NCBI RefSeq assembly: GCF_025698545.1
Contig: NC_068577.1
Coordinates: 248,001 to 312,000 of the forward strand
Origin: Gossypium raimondii
Lineage: Eukaryota; Streptophyta; Magnoliopsida; Malvales; Malvaceae
Direction: 5' to 3'
Length of the DNA: 64,000 nucleotides
The notes beneath the pieces were generated by a model. It saw only the letters and a list, made by a program, of their open reading frames with translations. It searched no databases and was not told the origin of the DNA. Position 1 is the stretch's first letter. Each line of letters starts with the position of its first letter. Shown here one piece after another: positions 58,509 to 64,000 of this stretch. Made by a program: the position numbers and the translations under genes.

Positions 58509-60242
58509 TGTTGAAATAGTTTGATACGAATTGGTTACTCTGAAATGTATTTATATTGTAGTGTATTTATAAAACTTTAAAAAAGAGTTAATCGAGTTGT
58601 TGTCGCCCATCAATTGGGTCCCAATTCGGTTATGAAATTACTGTAAACTCATTTCTTTTATTAAATAACAAGTATTACTATGAAGGTATTTTTGTCATTT
58701 TGTATTGGACATAAAATCTAGATAAATGCATATAATAATATTTAAACCTACGACACTATAGTATTTAATATATTTAACTTTAGCATTTTATCTAAAACCT
58801 TATTTATTATGTTTTTTTATAAATATATTTGTTACAGTTTTTTACCCATTGTGGGTATGTCATAATTTAGTATATATCAAGCTTTTGACTGAATTGATGT
58901 TACAAGTCAGTCAGATATCGTTACGGGTCGGGTAGAAAAATGTGAACCACCAATTCAATAAAATTTTGTTCTCTTAATTTTAAAAATATAATTATAAAAG
59001 AAATAAAATGTTGGGACATTAAGGCTGAAATGAGTATATAAATGAAATTGTAGGTTCAATATTTTGTTTGTCTCGACCCACATGTACATTCAGTTTTTGT
59101 TGTCCCACTACCAAGGCACCTAACACAATAATTTGCTATCACTAGAAAAGTATGCTATCACTATACAAGGCTGTGAAGATGCCATTTTCGTTGCCTCACG
59201 TGAAAGTTTAGTGGCCTTAATGCATTTCAACGATTGAGCCATTTGTTGAAATCGGTGAACGTAATTTAAATTCCTTGAATCACTATTCTAATTGTTAAAC
59301 ACATTTTTTAATATTTTAATCATTTTGAAAATACAATAATAAACATTTTTTAATTGTTTACTTCGGTGTATTAATTTTACATCGGAAAGAAGAGAGAAGG
59401 TGCGCTACCCAACCTATTAGACAAGTTTCTTGGGGGAAAAGGTAATAGTCCCATGACAAGTGATATCAAAGCCACCCTTGACTATCTAACTTCTAGCCAA
59501 GCGCCTCAATGGATGGGGTAGGCAAGATAAACCAACCGTGATGGAGGAGCACGGCGAAGGTGTCACAAATTTGGATGGAGAGAATATCAAACCAAGCACT
59601 TTAAAGTAGGTAAACTGTATTAATCCCATGTCAGAAAGTAAAATGGGAGATCTTTGGGTATATAAATGAGTGTAGTACACATTTTATGACACAATAAATG
59701 GGTGTACTGCACATTTTACAATATAGATGTTGGGTGGACTTCCTTCACTCTTTAATCTCGCTTCCTCCTTAAGACCTTGCTACAATATTAGCCATCTTGA
59801 TTATATGTTATTGCTTTTTCCCTCAACCCATTTCAATTTTTAAAATTGGGATCTTAATTTTGTTGGTGATGGTCAATCGCAAAAAAATAAGGCTCAATTT
59901 CTTTATCCATTCTCATTGCTTTATGGTAGAACTTCTTTTCCTCATTGCTTAACTTAGCAATGGTAGTAGGTTTGTAGCCAAAATCCAAAACGCTTAAATG
60001 AAATTTTATTTGTTGGAATTTTAACTCATTAAATAAGGTAATAGATAACTGCAAAATAGTACATAAATGCTCGAAATACTAAATTTACTTTTATGAATTC
60101 AGATAAACAAACAATCAAGTATATTTTATGTCTTCTTTGGATAAATACTACAATAAACTACTATGGATATTGACAATTTTATACACACATGACAATTTAA
60201 CCGGTTTTGGTTTAATTTTTATATATACCCATTAATGAACCC
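58509..60242. other. Intergenic sequence, possibly with outlying members of the 61-kb repeat family
   Basis: No gene is supported. Around 58600-58780 and 58870-58930 the text ('gaattgatgttacaagtcagtcagatatcgttacgggtcgg' and 'cctacgacactatagtatttaat') resembles the units at 60890-62300. At about 59375-59620 a less AT-rich block has an unrecognised open frame. Nothing else stands out. Confidence 0.35.
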
Positions 60243-60350
60243 CATGTGTTAGCCTGATGATTAGAGTGTTCATCACTCGAGGTGTGACCTAGGTTCAAGT
60301 CAAGCTACTCGCGTTGCTGTTAGAGCTCCTCTTGTAATTCAAAAAAAATA
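60243..60350 (+). mobile_element. tRNA-derived SINE, family A, copy 2
   Basis: It matches the copy at 3250-3362: A-box-like TAGCCTGATGATTAG, B box GGTTCAAGTC, then 'gttgctgttagagctcctcttgtaa' and an A-rich tail. Confidence 0.65.
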
Positions 60351-60889
60351 TCACCCTTTTATAAAACAAAATCGAATAATGTGCATTTACATAAAAATTC
60401 AGATAATATGTCCACTACGATTCTATAAATTTAATTTGAGCCCTCAGCCATATATATATAATTTGATAATAATAAAAAAAGCAATTTAATTTGTATGTCT
60501 AATGACGTGTATGGCATTTAAATATAAGTACCCATCCACTTAAACTAAATCCAATAATATTTCCCAAAATATTTATTAAAGTGAGTCCAAAAATTAATTC
60601 TTTATAATACATATCATTTTGATGCAACATCTATAATTATATATTAAAGTAGTAGACATGTAGATGTTTATCTATAACTATATATTAAAGTAGTAAAGAT
60701 TAGGCTACTGTTTGAGTTTCTAATTTGTGACAGGTGGGTTCTTCAGTTGGGACGTGGGGACACGAAGTGGAAGAGAGGGAATTAGGGGAAATAACTAAAG
60801 ATAAAGAGAATAAATAGAAGGAAAATGAAGGGAAAAAGTGGTGTTTATTTCCCGTGTTAAATTATTTTTATGTATATTTTGATATTTAT

Positions 60890-62290
60890 ACTAATAATAA
60901 AATTTTGGATTGAGTTAGTGTCACGAGTTAACCGGATGTCAATTCGATTAGAAAATTACGAGAATACCCTTCTATTAAAATAAATAATATTAATTAGATG
61001 CATATGATAATATTCGAATCCACATGAATTACATTAATAAAACATTTAATTTGTCACTCAACTATTGCTTTATTTTAATGTTTTAATATATTTTATTATG
61101 CCCACTTTATCTCCATTAGATGTATATCTATACAGTTAATAAAATCCTCGACTGAGTTTGTGTCACGGGTTAACCGAGTGCCAACTCAGTTAAAAAATTA
61201 CGGGAATACCCTTTCGTAATTAAAATGAGTAATATTAATCGTGGGTATTTTAGTCTTTCCACTCTAAAAAACCAATAAAAATATATATATATGATAGGAT
61301 TTGAACTCACATCAATCGCATTAATAAATTTTTTAATTTATCACTCAACTAAAGTTTTATTTTGATGATTTTATACATTTTAATTTTATTATGCACACTT
61401 TATTACCTCTATCATTATATATATTAATAATGTATTTGATTGAGTTAGTGTTACAAGTTAACTCGGCACCGACTCAATATTGATGACAACATTATGATAA
61501 GCAATTTAATCTATTTTTATTTTAATAACGTTCGTATTTTATATATTATCAATTAATTGTAAATCATACGTTTTATTATTTATTGTAATATATTTTTAAA
61601 CAAACATTTGTATTTTAAATTTATAGTTTTCACGTGCATATGCATGTGATAGCATTTCTTGTATTAATAATGTATTTGATTGAGTTGGTGTCACAAGTTA
61701 ACTCGACACCGAGTCAAGATTGATGGCAACACCATGATAAACAATTTAATCTAATTATTTTCATTTTAATAATGTATATATTTCATGTGTTTTTTTTTGG
61801 TAAATTAAACAGCTTTACACGACACTATTAAGATAACGCATTAGCCCGTGTAATGCTAATATGGTCTGCTTGTACTAAATCTCGCACAGAATAAGGTTGA
61901 CCTTCAAATACTTGGACCTCAATGAATCTTGTCAGCATAACCTTAGCCATATGATCAGCAACTGCATTGTGAGTTCTTGAGATATGACGAAAACAAATCT
62001 TTCAGTCACAACGCAACATTCGATGAATAGAGCATAGTTCCATCAGTTGACTATCAGCTGCTCCTCCCTTTGCAATCATCTCCATCGGCAGAGCATTATC
62101 ACTCTCAACCTCTAACTGACGAAACCCTTTCTCCCATGCTATACGTAGCCCCTCCAAGATAGCTCAAGTTAACTCAACATTGACTCAAGATTGATAACAA
62201 CACCGTGATAAATAATTTAATCTAATTTTTTTTCATTTTAGTGATTCATAATGATTTGGTTTTAAAATATTTTAATACATATTTTATAAT
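60890..62290. repeat. Tandem array of about 240-290-bp units, interrupted by a LINE end
   Basis: The head 'gattgagttagtgtcacaagttaac' returns at about 60911, 61151, 61439 and 61680. A fifth copy, truncated at its start, begins at about 62163. Units share 'caactcagttagaaaattacgggaatacccttt' (first two) or 'gatggcaacaccatgataaacaatttaatc' (later ones), then 'cactcaactattgctttattttaatg'-type tails. Divergence is moderate. The last two units are separated by LINE-derived sequence at 61788-62163. Confidence 0.7.
61788..62163 (-). mobile_element. LINE 3' end with RNase H-like domain
   Basis: On the minus strand this reads the RNase H domain found at the end of plant L1 ORF2. It has AILEGLRIAWEKGFRQLEVE, then SDNALPMEMI, and later ISRTHNAVADHMAKV, with the typical SD and H..N..AD residues. 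One internal stop (TGA after CD near 62000) interrupts it. A poly-T run at 61790-61798 on the plus strand is the poly(A) tail, so this is a 5'-truncated insertion. Confidence 0.8.
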
Positions 62291-62319
62291 AATTGAATTA
62301 TTATTTTTTAAATTTATTG

Positions 62320-63060
62320 TATAATTAAAGGTGGTATTATCAAAAGTGCTAGTTTACATGTTGATAAGATAATTAATTTAGGACCCGTACCAAGTTTTTG
62401 TACTGAATCTTAATTTGAGTGGTATCGTTATTGATGCAACAATATAAACAATATGAGTCCGAACGCACATAAGCGCACGTAATAGCCACTTAATTGTATC
62501 TATATATTTGGTTGTTTCTTAACTTGACCCTTTCCTTTTCCTAACCAAAATTTGATCATGGATCCTTCTAAGAAGAAGTCTTAATGTTTAGCCATTGCTG
62601 TATACATAACCTTTGAGACAATGGATTCATTTTTGAGAGATTTTCCTTCATGATATATTGTGCAACTTAATAGTAATTCCTTGTAACAGGAGGTTGGAGT
62701 TTCTTGGTTGAGGGGATTCCCTCAAATTTTTTCACTTCATGTTTACGTAAGGGCATTGGCTCATGGAAGTAGGAAAAGCCCATCAAATATATAGTTATAC
62801 AAGTTTCTTTTTCTTTTGTTTAAAACAAGTCACAATTTGGGTATAGTTAGGTATATTTTTGTAAATATTAAGATTCATATATGTTGGAATATAAATCAAT
62901 AAGATGCACTTTGTATGAGAAATAGTAATTCAATTGCGTATACACTAACCCTTTCCAACATTTTTGCTTCAATTTTCCTAGTTCAATTCACTATATACTT
63001 TCACTATACTCTTAAATCAGATGATAATACACACTCAAATATGCTTAAACCCATGACCTT
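62320..63060. other. AT-rich intergenic sequence
   Basis: I see no gene, RNA or mobile element that I can support in this stretch. Confidence 0.35.
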
Positions 63061-63069
63061 TTAATTGTT

Positions 63070-63640
63070 ACTGTCGAGACCCTCTTTTTTATATCGACTT
63101 TTATTTAAAAATGAACGAAGATGGGAGTCGCAACCAATCTTTTATTAGGTGTGATCGGATCACCTTGTAATTTGATTATTTTAATAAAAGTTTGATTTAC
63201 TAAAACAATAATTTTGGTCTACAAATCCCGGAAATGGGTTCGGGAGTCGATTACGCACGAGGAAGGATTAGCACCCTCGTAACGCCCAAAATTGGTACCT
63301 ATTTGATTAATTTATGTCTTAGTGTCGAGAGTTTGAAAATTTGAAGAGAATTTAAACACAATCCTACCTTGCATGATGATATTTTTTTAATCACTTAAAT
63401 AAATTAAAACATATGCAAAAGGCCTTCTTATCTTGAGATAATCAAAATGAAAATGTCATGTCCTGTAAATTAGGTCACGACATCTCGAGTCCTCGAAGGT
63501 AAGCTTGCTCATTTTTAAAATTATTATTTAAATCACATATGTTTTAGTTTTAAAAAAGATATTCGGTTATCTAGGTTACAAAAGAAAATTGAACCCCGTG
63601 AGTTAGGGCACAACTTCTCAAATCTCCCAAATATAGAACA
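63070..63640. repeat. Unassigned repeat-like block, possibly from an LTR retrotransposon
   Basis: The text 'gggttcgggagtcgattacgcacgaggaaggattagcaccctcgtaacgccc' (63238-63290) is familiar to me as a phrase that is highly repeated in dicot genomes and seems linked to large Ty3/gypsy elements. That is memory, not a search. No coding domain is visible. Confidence 0.35.
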
Positions 63641-64000
63641 TTGTCTTGATTTTGAAAATTTTCCCTTTTTTTTTTATGTATCGAGTAAAACGAATGTAAC
63701 ATCTAAAACAATGCATATTTAACTTGTTTGGGCATAGCATGAAAATGCGTAAGTATGTTTAAACACGATTCATGACATGGTTATAGCAAAATAAAATGAT
63801 AGCGCATAAAAATGAAACAATGATATACAAAAATAAAAATATCATACTATAGTAAATGACGATGATATAACTATAGTAATAATAAAACACCAAATAATAA
63901 CAATGGCAATAATCGAATTATAATTACTAATTCTAATACTAATTAAATAATAATAGGAAAAATAAATAATGATGATGATGATGATGATAATACGAACAAC
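63641..64000. other. AT-rich end of window with GATGAT microsatellite
   Basis: No gene is seen. A trinucleotide run (GAT)n occupies about 63968-63988. Confidence 0.5.

Overview
The window is AT-rich nuclear DNA of a flowering plant, almost certainly a eudicot. It has spliced genes with short exons and GT/AG introns, a plant-type SUVH histone methyltransferase, a WAT1/nodulin-MtN21 transporter, a GH28 polygalacturonase cluster and a dense load of small palindromic transposons. The repeats look like those of cotton (Gossypium, Malvaceae), but that is an impression from memory, not a search result.

Layout. 1-8.5 kb has no gene I can support and is full of miniature transposons and SINEs, including a Mutator-like MITE with a 10-bp target duplication, an inverted pair of Harbinger-type MITEs and a GC-rich foldback element. 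8.8-18.3 kb (minus) is a complete 18-coding-exon MBOAT/GUP1-like acyltransferase gene of 517 aa. 18.9-21.4 kb (minus) is a complete SUVH1/3-type SRA-SET protein gene of 667 aa. 23.1-24.9 kb (minus) is a complete four-exon NAC-alpha gene of 208 aa. 26.1-29.7 kb (minus) is a decayed, 5'-truncated ABCB transporter pseudogene. 30.2-42.7 kb (plus) is a tandem array of four polygalacturonase copies. The first and fourth are intact (394 aa each), the second carries a 2-nt frameshifting deletion, and the third is a clear pseudogene. A broken Ty1/copia relic lies between copies 3 and 4. 49.3-52.3 kb (minus) is a seven-exon WAT1-like transporter gene with a single extra base in exon 3. From 52.3 kb to the end I see only repeats: MITEs, an LTR-type repeat with clustered palindromes, SINEs, a tandem repeat block at 60.9-62.3 kb with a LINE end inside it, and a LINE reverse transcriptase relic at about 48 kb.

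The single-copy genes are unrelated housekeeping or regulatory loci: ER acyltransferase, methyl-DNA reader, ribosome-associated chaperone and membrane transporter. The polygalacturonase array is the one functional cluster, and its history is readable. Copy 4 is a mosaic: its promoter and 3' two thirds match copy 3, while the first ~320 bp of its coding sequence match copy 2, which points to gene conversion. I did not find a convincing novel biological system. The most informative observations are this mosaic, the promoter minisatellites of the array, the WAT1 frameshift, and a set of MITEs with visible target-site duplications inside host introns.
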